A stretch of 64,000 nucleotides of DNA, taken from the NCBI GenBank assembly GCA_025716855.1, contig JAIXMQ010000090.1, positions 21,838-85,837 on the forward strand, given 5' to 3'. The stretch comes from Pilaira anomala (Eukaryota > Mucoromycota > Mucoromycetes > Mucorales > Mucoraceae). Under the pieces are notes generated by a model, which was not told where the DNA came from, did no database searches, and saw only the letters and a program-made list of their open reading frames with translations. Made by a program: the position numbers and the translations under genes. Each line of letters begins with the position of its first letter. Position 1 is the stretch's first letter. This document shows, piece by piece, positions 48,376-61,747 of this stretch.

Positions 48376-51300
48376 ATGCCTTCTGCTTCCTTAAAGAGAA
48401 CAAACAGTGTTCGTGATAGTTCAGATTCTGAGGTAAACAACACTTTTGTTTTTATATCCCTAATATAATTTAGAAAATAACTAAAAAAGATATAAATATA
48501 ATATCAGGGTGAAGGACCAAAAAAAACTAGAAGAATCAGACATGAATCTGAAGACTTAATCGAAGAAGAAGTGGAAGAAGAGGAGGTTTCTGAAGACGAA
48601 GAAATTTCAAGTGACGAAATAACAACCAACGTTGACTTTGACAACATGGTAAATTGTTATTAAAAAAAAATCCCTTTTTTTTTACCTGTCTAAAATAATT
48701 TTATGTTAGACATTCAATGAATCAGGCACGATTGCAAGAGTTGAAGTTGTCAACTTCATGTGTCATAAATATTTAAAGGTTGATTTGGGACCCAAAATTA
48801 ACTTCGTTATTGGTCATAACGGTAGTGGTAAAAGTGCTATTTTAACTGCTATCACTCTTGCATTAGGTGCAAACGCTAGTGCAACCAATCGTGGTAGAAA
48901 CTTGGGTGCTTTTATCAAAGAGGGAACTAGGTAAAAACAAATAAATCAAGATAAAAATAAATCTTTTAACACTTTTCTTTTAAAAAAATATACAGTGCAG
49001 CCAATATCACTATTCATCTTACAAATCAAGGTGCTAATGCATATAAGCCTGAATTATACCCAGGTCTTATCGTAGTTGAACGTCGATTAAACAAAGAAGG
49101 ACCATCACCCTACAAGATCAAGAACGCATCAGGTCGTATTATTTCATACAAGAAAGAAGATTTGGTAGCCATCTTGGATCATTTTGGTATCTTGGTCAAT
49201 AATCCCTTAACCATGTTAACACAAGACATGGCAAGAAAATTCCTTAGTGACAGTACATCTGAAGATAAATACAAGTTATTTATGCACGGTACACAATTAA
49301 CTCAACTTCGTGCTGATTTCGAAAACGTACGTGAGAGTCTTGATACGGCGCATATCACGTTGCAACGTAAAAAAGAAGGGTTACCAATCTTGGAAGAAAG
49401 AGCAGGTGAAGCTCAACGTCGATATGAAGAAGCTGAAGAAGTTCGCGACATCTCAAAAAAGATTGACGAATACAACAATGAATTAGTTTGGTCTCAAATC
49501 ATCTTAAAGGAAAAGGAAGCTGCTAGATATAAAACAGAAGTAGCTACTGCCGAAAGAAAATTGGATGAAATGAAGGTTTTATATGATGGAGAGAAATTGA
49601 GAATCGATCAACTTGTCAAGAACATTGAAGAAGTGAATAACGAATGGGATATTCATAAAAATGCTCCTAATCCTGATCATGAAGAAAAGAGTGCTCTTTT
49701 AGAACAAAAAATCACAAAAGAGATACAATTGAAAGATTTCAAGATTGAATTAACTGAAATCAATAACTTGATTAAAAACACAAAAGCTGCAAAAGAAAGT
49801 CATGAAAGAAACTTGAAAATAGAAACTGATAAATTAGAAGCAAGTACAAAAGTCAAACGTGATGAAATCTTGGAAAAGATTGAAAAGGCTAAAGCAAAGA
49901 TGGAAGAAAAAGTTAAGAAGGGAAAACAATTTCGTATTGAGCAATCAGAGATTGGGGATGAAATTCAACAATGTAAAGAAAAGCGTCAACGTATGATGCG
50001 AGAAAGTAATGAAAATCGAGCCAAGTTGGAGGAATTAAGAAAAATGATTTCTAGCTTGGAAGCACAACGTACCGATCGTATGACCGCATATGGTAGAAAT
50101 ATGCCGCAAGTGTTAGAAGCCATTCGTCGTGAAACACGTTGGAGAAAGAGAAAGCCTGTAGGTCCATTAGGCGCTACCTTGACTCTTTTGCAGCCTCAAT
50201 ATGCAGATACTTTAGAAACATTTTTCAAAAAGCAATTGAATGCATTTGTTGTTGAATGTTTCGAAGATAAAAACCTATTATTTAGTATCTTGCAACGGTG
50301 TAGAATGTCTGCAACCCCCATCATGGTAGCGGAATATGATTTATTTGATTATTCTTCAGGTGAACCAGATGAACAATATATGACTGTACTTCGTGCTTTA
50401 CGTTTTGAAGATGACTGGGTTAAAAGACAGCTGATTATTTCTAACAAGATTGAAAAGACTCTGTTAATGGAAGATCGTGCAAAGGCAGATGAAGTCATGT
50501 TGAGACAACCTAGAAATGTTCACATGTGTTTTACAAGTGGTGGACATCGTGTAGGTAATAAAACTGGTGGTATGTCAACTGAAACTTTAGATACCTACCG
50601 TGGACCACCTCGATTCCAAACAGACGTTGAGGGTAAAATCAATAGAATGAAGGAGGCCATAAATGAATTACAAATAGCCTATCAAGTTCTTACAGATGAA
50701 ACCAAACAAATTACAACACATATATCAGATCTCGAAAAGAATCAAAGAGCATCCAGAAATCATGAGAATATGATTGAAAAAGAAATTAAACAATTGGAGA
50801 GATATATTGAAGAACAAGAAGATACACTCAAAGAAGATGATCCAGTTGATTTAACCATCTTTGAAGAAGACATTCGAATGTGTAATGAAAAGATCAAGAG
50901 TTATGTTCAACAATTCCAAAGTATCAATGAGCAACGTGTTGCATTAGTTGAAGAATTAAAAGAAATTATTAAGAAGCTTAAAATTATTGAGCAAAAAGAA
51001 GCAGGAAGAGATGAAGCATTAAATGAGTATCGTGTTCGTATAGCAAAACTTTATGATATCAAAAAGAAGTTGAATAATAAATTGGATGAACTTAATTCAC
51101 AAAAGCAAACACTTAAAGCGCGTTATGAAAGTAGAAAGTCGCTATTAGCAGAAGCAGAAAATTTGGTTCGTATTTGGATTGAAGAATCTTCAGAGGATTA
51201 TCCTGATAGAGTAGATACAGAAAGATCACCACATGAAATTGAAAAGGAAATTAAAAGATTGGAAGTACTCGCCGAATCAAAAGAAGAATCAATGGGTATG

Positions 51301-52090
51301 TCTCTTGATGAATTAGAAGGTGTAACTATGGGTATCTTGAATGAATGGAATGAAGCTAAAAAGACAGTTCATGAAATGGAAACATTATCTCGCTCATTAA
51401 AAAAGACATTGGAAAAGCGTATTAGAAAATGGGAACAATTTCGTGATTTCATGTCTCTTTCTGCTAGACATTATTTCAGTTATTATCTTCATTTAAGAGG
51501 TGATGAAGGTTCTCTTAAGTTTAATCATCAAACCAAAAAACTTGATATTCGTGTTTCTACTGGTGATCAATATTCTAAAGGTTCTCGTCAAAAAGATTCA
51601 AGATCTTTATCTGGTGGTGAAAAATCCTTTTCCCAAATCAGTTTATTATTATCGCTATGGCAAAGTATTTCTTCGCCCATTATTTGGTAAAGTATATTTT
51701 AAATGAGAAAGAAGTGGTCCAAGATAGACTAATCCTTTTTTTTTTATGTCCTGTTCAGTCTTGATGAATTTGATGTATTTATGGATGCAGTTAATCGTAG
51801 ACAAACCATGAGTATGATTGTAAGTATTGTTTATAACGTATATAAATGTGTATCTATATTAATGATTGACAAAAAAACAATAGATGAACGCAGCCAGTGA
51901 TAATTCTTCTCAATATATTTTAATTACTCCTCAAGGTAAAAAAAAAAAAAAAAAAAAAAAAAAACAAATACATATAAAAAAAAACCTATTAACATAAACA
52001 TCAAAATCTATATGAATAGATGCCAGTGGTATGACTCCTGGTAAATATGTCACCATTCATCGATTAGCTGATCCTGATCGTAACGCCTAA
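48376..52090 (+). CDS. SMC6: SMC6, structural maintenance of chromosomes 6
   Basis: Seven exons (48376-48432, 48508-48648, 48710-48930, 48996-51686, 51759-51819, 51884-51935, 52020-52090) give 1097 aa, the family size. Acidic N-terminus, then Walker A GHNGSGKSA (about residue 100), first coiled coil (about 230-480), hinge (about 500-640; PLGATLTLLQPQYADTLE), second coiled coil (about 660-950), ABC signature LSGGEKSF (about 1011) and Walker B/D-loop CLDEFDVFMD, formed across the 51686/51759 join. With Smc5 it forms the Smc5/6 complex for recombination repair and rDNA stability. The end MTPGKYVTIHRLADPDRNA matches Smc6. A degenerate copy of its last three exons lies 2 kb downstream. Confidence 0.95.
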
Positions 52091-52603
52091 AATAAGCATA
52101 ACCTCCATTGTAAAATATTTTTAATAAAACCCATAAATAAAACTTTCAATCTTTCAAAAGTCTTCAAAAATATGATGAAGACCTTATTATTTAGAAAAAG
52201 AAGACACATTCATACTAAAGGGGAATACAGCGATTGTACGTTTACTTGATTATGATCCTCTATGTATTGGCATCATTTTGTTACTTCATACAGATATCTG
52301 TTATTTTAGTTTGTTCTATTTTATTCTCACTTATTTTATGATTTGATCTTGATTTCTACTATTAATCTTATTTTACGTCAATTTGTATAGGCATTTGAAT
52401 ATAGAATATTTCGTTTGGATCAAGTTATTAATAATAATATGTAATGTTAAACATGTTTAGTATTATGAAGATATGTCAGGTTTTTATTAATAACTAATGT
52501 TTAGTTTATAACCCTGATCTACTTATATTTAAAGATGACCCAAATACGACAACAACTTCTTTGACGATTTAAAATATATAATTTAGAAGCAGCAAGATTC
52601 AGA

Positions 52604-52746
52604 GTCCAAAGTTTGATTTTGTCTCCAACAGCATAAACAAATGAAACCTTTAACTTGCTAAACAACTTGACGTCTGCATAGTTGTATTTGTAGACAATGG
52701 TTTCATTTATTCATGCTGCGGAAGCCAAAATCAGACTTTGAACCAG
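52604..52746. repeat. Large imperfect palindrome
   Basis: Left arm (about 52604-52652) contains TCCAAAGTTTGATTTTG, CAGCAT and AAATGAAACC. The right arm (about 52695-52746) contains GGTTTCATTTATTCATGCTG and CAAAATCAGACTTTGAACC, the imperfect complement. The loop of about 42 bp itself contains ACAACT and AGTTGT. A fold-back or MITE-like element. Confidence 0.65.
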
Positions 52747-54135
52747 CTTTTTTTTTACGGAGCAACGATACAATAGATGCAACAATACAACAATCGCATA
52801 TCGTGCGTTGGAGCTATTTCAAACATAGATACTCTTGAAAAGCCTTCAAACATATACGGGTGTGCCATTGTTGACTTGAAGCAACGATTAGTTACACAAA
52901 TATTCTAGTGGCGTTTCTTTGCAGGTAAAACAGGAGGTGAGAGGAAATAAAAATTACTCAACAAGCAGTGATTTTGCTAGCAGAAAGAATATCTGTCTTT
53001 GATTCTATAAAAACAAGCTAGTTTGATATTTTAGAAAACTTGCTTGCGTACCGCCACAAAAAAAAAAAGATTATATCGTACGTATACAAGGTACAGTATT
53101 CATATTCTGTCTTGTCTGGATAGAGCTTGGCGTAGTACGAGAGACATAGAAGGATACCAGCAGTACTTTGTTTGGAAAGTAAGAATAAAGATAAAAGTAA
53201 AGAAGGAGAAAAAGACGATATATTTATATTGTTTTTTTTTATAATAGATTCGAGAAACTTTCAAGGATAGAATGATGACGAGACCAGATCAACAACATGA
53301 TGTAACATTGCATTTGATTAATAAAAACTTGTTTACATTTTAATTAAAAAAACGGTATATAAATATCAATTATTAAAGGTCTTCTTGAACAGGATAACAT
53401 TTTTCTTGTATCTAATAATTTGGAACGGAGGGATTATTTGTCGTTTTTCTCTTTAAAAAGATTTGTTTATTGATTGGTTGCTCAAGAACTCTAAAAAATG
53501 AGCTGAAAACAAGATGCTAAACAAACAATTTTCTGTTTACTTAAAGATATTTAGACCTGCAACACTACAGCTCGTATGATATATACAAAACAATTCACGG
53601 TGTCCAACATCTTGCTCGTATTGATAATATAACTACACATTAAAATAAAATTAGATTTGGCATGTGTCTGAAGGTGTTACAACAATTTCTGCCTTATATA
53701 AATTATAACGTAAAGATAAATAATACAGAACTAACACGGGTAGAGTAAATTTAAGAGAAGCTCTAAAAACATACTTATTGGAAGTTTGTTTATTTCATGT
53801 AGTCAATAAACTCACTATTTCAATGAGCTTACTGATTTAATTAGAAGCTTCTTATGTAAGAGAAAATGACGAGAAAACATATATTCTGGCTACTCCTATA
53901 TATGAAAAACGCCGTTAGATCCATCAACCAAATATGTAGAAATAAGAACTTTACTTTACCATGTATACCAATATCAGTAGTAATAATAAATAAAAAATCC
54001 ATTGCGAATTATATGTACACACATGCTATCATTGCTTTTGGTTTATTTTATTTTTTAAATAGAGACATGTATCGCATTACTCGGAAAGAGAAATACGCGC
54101 TGGAAAAAGACTTGGATGTATTTGTACACATCATG

Positions 54136-54503
54136 TGAGAAAAGTGGCTTAATATGAGCTAATATTTCGTTTCCTGCGCAGCCTTTTGATGTACTTACGG
54201 ATGGATTAAACCTTGGATAACGCAAACCATGACTTTGAATGTAACTATTGTTTGAAATGTATGTATATATATATATATATATATATATAAATATATGTAC
54301 ATATATTAATGATCAATAGATGATCACAGGTAGTGATAATTCTCAATACATATAAATGGATTCACTCCTCCTAAAAAAAAAAAAAAAAATAGTTTTAGCC
54401 TATTAACCTAAATAAAAAATGTATGTAATATAAAATTAGAGCGGTGGCATGACTCCTGTTAAATATGTCAAAAGGAAAAAGTGACCCAGATTATAAATCT
54501 TAA
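54136..54503 (+). pseudogene. Degenerate duplicate of the SMC6 3' end (exons 5-7 with introns)
   Basis: Blocks align in order with SMC6 51704-52090, introns included. GAGAAA-AGTGG matches the exon 4/5 intron start; CCTGCGCAG...TTTTGATGTACTTACGGATGG matches the acceptor and exon 5; CAAACCATGACTTTGAATGTAACTATTGTTT matches the exon 5 end and donor; TAGATGATCACAGGTAGTGATAATTCT matches exon 6; GGTGGCATGACTCCTGTTAAATATGTC matches exon 7. Reading frames are broken by substitutions and gaps. Retained introns show duplication at DNA level, not through RNA. Confidence 0.85.
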
Positions 54504-54790
54504 ACACGACATAAAAAAATCACAAAGTCGCTGTAAAAAAAGAATTTACTTAAACAATAAAGAACCAAAGCCTCGTCATTCACATCATGAGAGGCTCCCG
54601 GGAATTCTCGTTACACCAATGTGGCTGATAGGGTGTTTACAAAAATTCCAAAATTCTGTCGCGCCAAGAAATTTATTTTTAAATTTTTGATCCCTTTTTA
54701 GATTTTGACTATAAAATTAGGAACTATTTTTTATTTTATATTTTTTCACTCTTCTTTTCACTTCTCTTTTAATTTTTATATACTTTATAA

Positions 54791-55780
54791 ATGTTTACAA
54801 GTAAAAAGAACACAACTCTATTTTTCTATGCATTATTTGCATTATTAGTTACCTTTATGGGTGATTTTGTCACGGCTGCACCTATTGGAAGTATTGACGA
54901 TGGTTCAGCAACGATTGTTTGTAAGTGTTGATATTTTACAACAAGACCTTTTTTTTTTAAAAAAAAAAACGTTTTACTTTATATATATTGAACTTTTTTT
55001 TTTTTTTTAGTTGCTGGACATACAGTTACAGTCCAAGGAATTGTTTTCAGTGTTGTATTATTCCTTACCGGTGCTTATCTTTGTTTCCTCGGAGGTAAAT
55101 AAAATAACAGAAAAAAAAAAAAAAAAAAAAAGTTTTTAAACATTTTTTTTTTAGGCGTATTTCAAAACTTTACCATGTTTATTGTCGGTTTCTATGTTGG
55201 ATCCAATTTAGCCTATATTATCATGACAAACGCAAAATCCGATTTTGGAGAAAACTCACAAACGATTTTACTTTGTGTTAGTATCGGAGCCGGTATCTTA
55301 GTAGGTGGATTACTATGCTGTTGTTTCTTTTTAGCTGTCTATTTACTTGGTGCATTACTTGGTTACGTACTTGCGCTCTGGTTATTATCTTGGGACACAA
55401 ATGGTTTAATTGAATCCAATTGGGGTCGTGCCATCTTAATTATTTGTTTAGTCATTGCTGGTATTGTCTTGATGGCCTTCCTTGAACGTCCCATGTTCGT
55501 CATCGCTTCTTCCTTTATTGGTTCCTTTGCTATCTTTTGTGGTATCGATGTCTATGTTAACTCGGGTTTCTTGGAATTGGTCAATCAATTCTTACATGCA
55601 AAGAGTTTTGATATTTTGGTAAATGCTACGGGTAATTTACGTGGTATGTTGGGTGGTTGTTTAGGTTTAGCTATTGTAGGTGCCTTGATTCAATGGTGTA
55701 TGATTAGACGTGATTCAAGCAGTTATCGTGGCTGGAATGAACGTCATCCTCGTGGTGGTGGATGGAAGCGTGTACAATAA
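54791..55780 (+). CDS. TMEM198-like (DUF4203) multi-pass membrane protein
   Basis: Exons 54791-54920, 55011-55094 and 55155-55780 give 279 aa. A signal-peptide-like start (FYALFALLVTFMGDFVTA) is followed by a short luminal segment and seven membrane helices, including GIVFSVVLFLTGAYLCFLG, FTMFIVGFYVGSNLAYII, ILVGGLLCCCFFLAVYLLGALLGYVLALW and AILIICLVIAGIVLMAFL. The Gly-rich helices and seven-helix layout match the TMEM198 family. The C-terminus is basic (ERHPRGGGWKRV). Human TMEM198 promotes Wnt-receptor phosphorylation, but the fungal role is unknown. Confidence 0.82.
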
Positions 55781-56010
55781 TCATCTTAAAAAAAAACTAT
55801 CCTTCTTCTATATCCTTTCCTTCTCTTATATTTTTTTCTATATATATATATATAATTCACCCCCTTTTTTTTTTGAAAAAGAAAATGTACTATATAACAT
55901 TTATATATAATATATAAAAAATGATAAATTCTTTTTTTTTTTATAAACCATTCCTTTTTGTGTTTATTTATTTACAATGTATAATATAATAAGTGCGTGT
56001 GAAAATTACT

Positions 56011-58400
56011 TTAAGTTGTCAACTCCCAGAACTCAACTTGATCACCTCTTACTTCTCGAAAAGAAGCTCTAACATGAGGATGCGCTTTGACTTTTTCTGC
56101 AACGCGTTGCCAGTCATCAATGGTTTTAACATCATTTAAATCAACAATAGAAGATCTAATTTGAGGCACAGCAAGTACAGGTGTTGGATATAACGCGGGA
56201 CTCTTGATATGATTATCATACTAAAATATATATATAAATTAATTTTTTTTTCTATTTTTTTTTTTTTTTATTACATGTGTTTTACCTGTTGTTTTAATTG
56301 ATTAATTGTTGATTTAACAAGTTGATTAATCTTTTGTTCATATGCCTTTTTCTTTCTATACTCTTTAGATGCACCAGCTACAGCTGCAACAATTGAAACA
56401 AATGCTATTACATAAATCAATGTTAATTTATCTTTTTTATCTACTAATTTTAATTAAAGAGACTTACCAAGTATATACATTTTAATTTGATTGGGTACGG
56501 ATACATATAATTGTTTAACTTTACAACCAAATGAAAGTTTAACTCGTTCGGTACCAAGGAAACGTTGATTATCGCTAAGAAGAAAAAAAAAGCATGTTAG
56601 AAAGTTGTATTATAAACATGTTACAAACATATACACACTTACGTTTCCCAATAATAAATAGTTGGATCTTCCAATACAGCAGAAATAGCAATAAACAAGA
56701 TTTCATCCATTTTATCAGCTGGAAGTTGTTCTTGAAGATGAGGTTTTAAGTCCGCCAAGATTTCCTTGACAGATGTACGAGTCACCGGAATATCCTTCTC
56801 ACCCAATTCTGGGTTCTCCATCAAGTAATGACAATAGGCTTCTCCTTGACGCATCGCTAAATAATTCTTGATCTTTTTTTCTACTCTACGTACATGTCTA
56901 CCAAGAACCGAATTATGAACACATTCATCTGCAATAGGTAATACGTTTCCGATATTATAAAACGGTTTTTTTCTTTCATATAATGCATCACATTCTAACT
57001 CTCCGTTAGAGCAAATACCGTGATCAGGACAAGGAATACAAGAGGAAGGCAAGATAGATAATAAGCCAGAAGGTTTAGTATGGTTGACATTTTGTGGATG
57101 AGTCGTACAGTATCCGTTCTTTCGACGCGCATAAGTTGTGATTCCAAATCCAAGCATACCAATAATCAAGTAAACTAAACTCAAAATGAACAAAACACGT
57201 TTCGCTACTGCTTCCCATTTTTTAAAACTCTTTCGTGTCTTGTTGATTCTTTCGAGAACTGTCAATTTGGGAGGTCTAGCAAGAAATGCTTGAGGTGGTT
57301 TTGATTGATCTTTAAATAATTGAACGAGTTCTTCTTTCTCAACTTCTCCAAGTTCTTCTTCTTCGTCTTCATCGTCTGAATCAGTATCACCCTGATACTC
57401 CTCATCTTCATCGTCCGAATTTGTATCGGCTTGATACTCTTCATCCTCACCAGCATTCTTCTCTTCTTTCTTTTCGGCTTTCTCGTCTTCATTCACTTGT
57501 GCTTCATCAAGCGTATCTTCTCGAGTGACAATAGTCTCCTCCAAGATTTCATTGACTGTAACATCATCTACAATTTCAGCTACTGCACTAAATTCTTCCT
57601 CTTCTGTTGGATTCAATTGAACATGATTATCTGTCGCAACGGATTGACTGGGTCTTTGATAGATACTTTCATCACCTGAAGAAGCGAACGAATCCTCTTC
57701 ATTAAAAGCAGGTGGACTAAATCTGACCGGTTTCTCTTTAGCAGGACTCACTCTGACAGGTTTCTCTTTAGGTAAACTATGTGTCACCTTGATCGTTTGC
57801 TGTTGCAGTTTCTTCTTGACACTAGGTTTAGTTGCTGACATATACTCTTCATCCTCAGAAGCAAAGGAATCTTCTGGATTCACATAACTTTCTGTCTTTC
57901 TCTTTGGTACACTAGGGATTTTAAATCCATCTGAATCCTATACGAAAAAAAAAATCAGTATCAAAGACTAAATTTTGATACAACAAGTTTTTTTTTTTTA
58001 TTATTATTATACCTCTGTAATAGAATAATCGTTTTCGTATTTCTTTGGCTTTTGACTTACTCGAAGTCCACGACCATACCCTGTAGTACTACGGTTGGTA
58101 GTCACCTTGGTTGTGTTTGGTTCTTTTGACCGATACTCATTTAATATATCTTCACGACGATCTTGTACATGCTTTTGGAACAGTTTGACAAGGTCAGGTC
58201 GTGTAATGTTTGAAAGGTAAGGTATGTTGTGAGAAGTTAAGATTTCTTTCAATTGATATTTGCGAAGTGACCGCACAGAGAATTGATCATCTGTAAAAAA
58301 AAAAAGGTAAGTTCTACTGTATCTCTATATCTTTTTTTTTTTATTTTTTATTTTTACCTAAGTAATACAATTCTTGAGGGATTTCTGTATCAATATTCAT
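56011..58400 (-). CDS. Src1/Heh-type inner nuclear membrane protein (HeH + MSC domain)
   Basis: Six exons (58358-58400, 58013-58290, 56643-57937, 56468-56574, 56286-56404, 56011-56220) give 683 aa. The N-terminal HeH/LEM-like helix-extension-helix (about residues 15-60, RKYQLKEILTSHNIPYLSN) binds chromatin. Then a long acidic Ser/Glu-rich linker with two EDEEYQ-type repeats, membrane helix 1 (about 356-378, LFILSLVYLIIGMLGFGI), the Man1-Src1p C-terminal domain in the lumen with CIPCPDHGICSNGELEC, membrane helix 2 (about 570-590, across the exon 4/5 join) and a basic C-terminal nuclear segment. The family anchors telomeres and rDNA to the envelope and takes part in pore quality control. Convergent with the TMEM198-like gene (230 bp apart). 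Confidence 0.9.
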
Positions 58401-58729
58401 AAGATGGTTAATTGATTGAGGTTCAATGGTTGAAAATAACGTGTTTTTTTTTGTTTTTATAGAAAAAAAAAAACAAAATGCGTGTGACGTAAAGGATGAT
58501 AGCGGTCACATACGAAATGTTGCTAAAAGATCTTGGGTGTATAAGAATAATGGTCTCATTGATTTTTTGATAACTCTATTAGTAGTGAGAGATATATGTC
58601 ACTTTAAGTAATAGTAACCATAGTAAATTTCTGAATTTTTGCATAAGCAAATTGTTCATTTTGTTTATTGCATGATTTTATTAGATATTGTTACACTATA
58701 ATACATTACAACCCAACAAAGCGGTGGTG
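58401..58729. other. Intergenic, 0.3 kb
   Basis: The Src1 upstream region and kelch-gene 3' region. No gene or repeat. Confidence 0.5.
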
Positions 58730-60059
58730 TTAAATTTTATTTGAAAGAGAAAGCTGAGATTTAGCATGATGAAGATTCTTCTTGAGCAACTCCAATTCAA
58801 TAAAAGATCTTTCGAGTTCCAAAACCGACTCTTTATAAGCCTCTTCCTTCTGATTTAAAAGAATCCTAAGGTTCAACTCTGTATCTTTAGACTCTTCCAA
58901 CTTTTGTAACAAGTTCGCAATTTCATTTCTAGATTTAATATTTGCCACTTCTAAACGACTTAATTCGATTTGAATATGAGATGGATCCGGATGATGTATC
59001 GATTCATCCATTGAGAGATGAGTTGCTAATTGACTTGATAAATCGGCTATCACCAATGCATCACTTCTTCCTTTAGCTTCTGCTCTAATGATCTCTTGAT
59101 AAAGTCTAGATAATTTCTCTAAGGATTCCTGATGTGCCTCCTGGGCTTTTTCGGATTCTTTTTGTGCATCTCTTGCTCGATCTTCTGCAAGTAGTCTAGC
59201 TGCTCTATCATGAATCGATTGTGCTTGATACTCATGCATTGTCTTTTCTTTCATCTTTTTATGTTCATACACTTCTGCTAATCGATTCTCAAGTACCTGT
59301 ACTCGACCCGATTCCAAAATTTCCAATTGATCATAATTCTTTGTTTTTAATGCCACATATTTTGCTTTATAATACGCTGCTTCTTCAAGTGCTACCGTTC
59401 GAACACGTTCTGAATATTCCAATTTCTTTGAAAATGTCTCGGTTTGATTCGATAAAGTTCCCTTAATCTTCTTTATCTCTCCTTTCACATGCACCAATTG
59501 ATTAAATAATACTAATTTCTCTTCTTTTAATTCGTCTTTCTTTTGACTAAATTCCATTAATAATGCTTCTTGTCCTTCTGAATCCATCTCTATACCACGT
59601 AAATGCCTAGAAATCGATACTTCTGTACGCCACCATTGTTCCTTTTTTTTCATTTCGTTGATAATCACATCACGCGCTACGATCTCTCTTGATAAACGTT
59701 TCTTTTCTTCTGGGTCAAGATGATATTGTTGTTGTAAACTGGTAGGTGGTATCAATTTCGTCCGGTTCGATTCTCGTTTAAATTTTAAAGACGAATCCAT
59801 CATACGATGTACGTCACCTAATGTTGCACCTTCACGTGGAGGTCTCGGTGGTGGTAGTGCAACAACTTCATTTTGCCGGTTATAGTTTTTTGTTTCCATT
59901 ATTTGTGCTGTTGGTGTTGGTGCTGGTGTAACTTTTAATGTTCCGTTTGGGTTTTGATGTTCATCTTTAATTGCTGGTAATGGTCTATTTCTAGCTGCTA
60001 ACATGTTTGGTAATTGTGTTTTTTGAGACTAAAAGTAAAAAATAAATAAAAATGAATAC

Positions 60060-60094
<35 letters not shown>

Positions 60095-61704
60095 TACTTT
60101 TAATACAGTATTATCGTCATTTAATAAAGTGACGTTATTGACACGATGGGTATTATTGTTATTCGTCATGACACGATCCGTATTACTCAATTCAGAAGGT
60201 TCTGTTCTGTATTTAATTTTGGCTACACCAAAAAAAGATAAATATTTATGTAGATCCACGTTCTCTTCTTTTTTTAAATACTTACAACAATCTAGAATAT
60301 AAACAATAGAACTATCATCAATTTTTCCTGTCATAGATTCTCCTCCAAATACATAAATCTTGTTTTGAATCATTGTTAAAGTAGATCCATATCTTGGTGA
60401 AGGTGGTGTACCCATATTTTGAAATGTATACCATCTTTTACCTGTTTCATTAAAGTGTTAAAACAATACATCATATATGTATACGAAACTTACTTTTAAT
60501 TCGATATGCGCACAAGTCGCCTAATTCAGTTCCATTTAATCCTCTACCTCCAAAAATATATATCGTATCATCTACTAGGGAATAACCACAACTTTCTCTT
60601 GGTACTGGTATATAGCCTACAGCTTCAATTTGATGCCATAAACGTGTAGATAAATCAAAATACCAAATATCATTATATAAATGATTAGCATTGACTCCAC
60701 CAAAACTAAATATATACATTTATTTAAAAAATGACCTAAAAGTAACAAGTAATAATAATGACTTACATGTATAACTTGTTTTCGTGAATAACTGAAACAT
60801 GCCCTGATCTTGGAGACGGTCCCTGATTTTCATAATTTATAAATTCCCATTCAGCTTTTGTTGGATCTACAAGGATTGTTAACAACAACAACAACAAAAA
60901 AAAGAGTGATAAAGTAATAATAAATTCATACAATCTTTTACGTTAAAAGCACAAAGATCATTCAGGTACTTTCGTTGATAATGTCCACCCCATATATACA
61001 TGATACCATCTTTTGATATACATGTTGAATGACTTGCTCTTTCAGAAGGTAATTTTCCTTTTGTACGTACTCTTGACCATTGTCTAGAATCTAATAACAA
61101 AAAAACCAAGTTATAAAAAAAAAATCATCACAATGACATATAATACACTATTTACTTGTATGTAAAACATAAAAATATGGATCCCATATTTCTCCAGCAT
61201 TAATAGGTTCTCCACCATAAACTTTTCCCCCAAAAATTAAAAAAATTAGCTTCCATATAAAAAAATTATATAGATAAAAATCGTTATCCAGACCTTTCTC
61301 AACTTACGTAATACAAATCCTCCTGTTGAATTTATAGTTGTAAAACTTCTTGGGGATGGAATATCACCTGATGTAGATAATGAAGTAGCAGAGATATTAT
61401 CTAAAAAAAAAAAAAGAAAAAAAAACGTGTTAATAAAAAAATCTATTTTATCTATATAGGAATATATGTAGTATTAAAAAGAAAAAAAAAACTTGCTTAT
61501 GTTTACAATAAATGCGTTCTTCTTGGTGTTTCCTCGACTATGTATACCACCATAAATAATAAAGTGTTGATTGTCAAGCATAGTTGCTCCATGTCCAAAT
61601 CTCGGAAGTGCATGGCTCGCTCCATTCAATTTACGTTGTGACCAAGGGTATATCGATTTTTCTGTACTATGGTTTCCTTTTGTAAACTTTGAAAATAAAG
61701 ACAT
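58730..61704 (-). CDS. Kelch-repeat / coiled-coil polarity protein (Tea1/Kel-like)
   Basis: Nine exons (61497-61704, 61315-61400, 61156-61249, 60932-61090, 60767-60866, 60494-60705, 60286-60441, 60098-60222, 58730-60028) give 812 aa. About six kelch blades fill residues 20-345 (HFIIYGG, LIFGGKVYGG, IMYIWGG, LYIFGG, TIYIFGG, KIYVFGG), forming a beta-propeller. A short linker, a Pro-rich patch (VALPPPRPPREG) and about 300 residues of coiled coil follow. This order matches Tea1/Kel1 cell-end markers, which recruit formins and polarity factors. Two splice points are unusual: intron 1 has a GC donor (GCAAGT at 61496) and intron 2 needs donor GTATTA with acceptor GAAG before 61249. The second is the least certain join. 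Confidence 0.85.
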
Positions 61705-61706
61705 TT

Positions 61707-61747
<41 letters not shown>

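Larger units (their letters stand above)
52091..54790. other. Intergenic region with palindrome and SMC6 relic
   Basis: Besides the two entries below it contains an AATAAA-rich SMC6 3' region (52120-52145), a TA microsatellite (54268-54288) and AT-rich filler. A 90-codon frame at 53866-54138 has no recognisable content. Confidence 0.5.

Noticed and set aside
53866..54138. 90-codon frame just before the SMC6 relic
   Set aside because: Does not match any SMC6 segment and has no recognisable motif.
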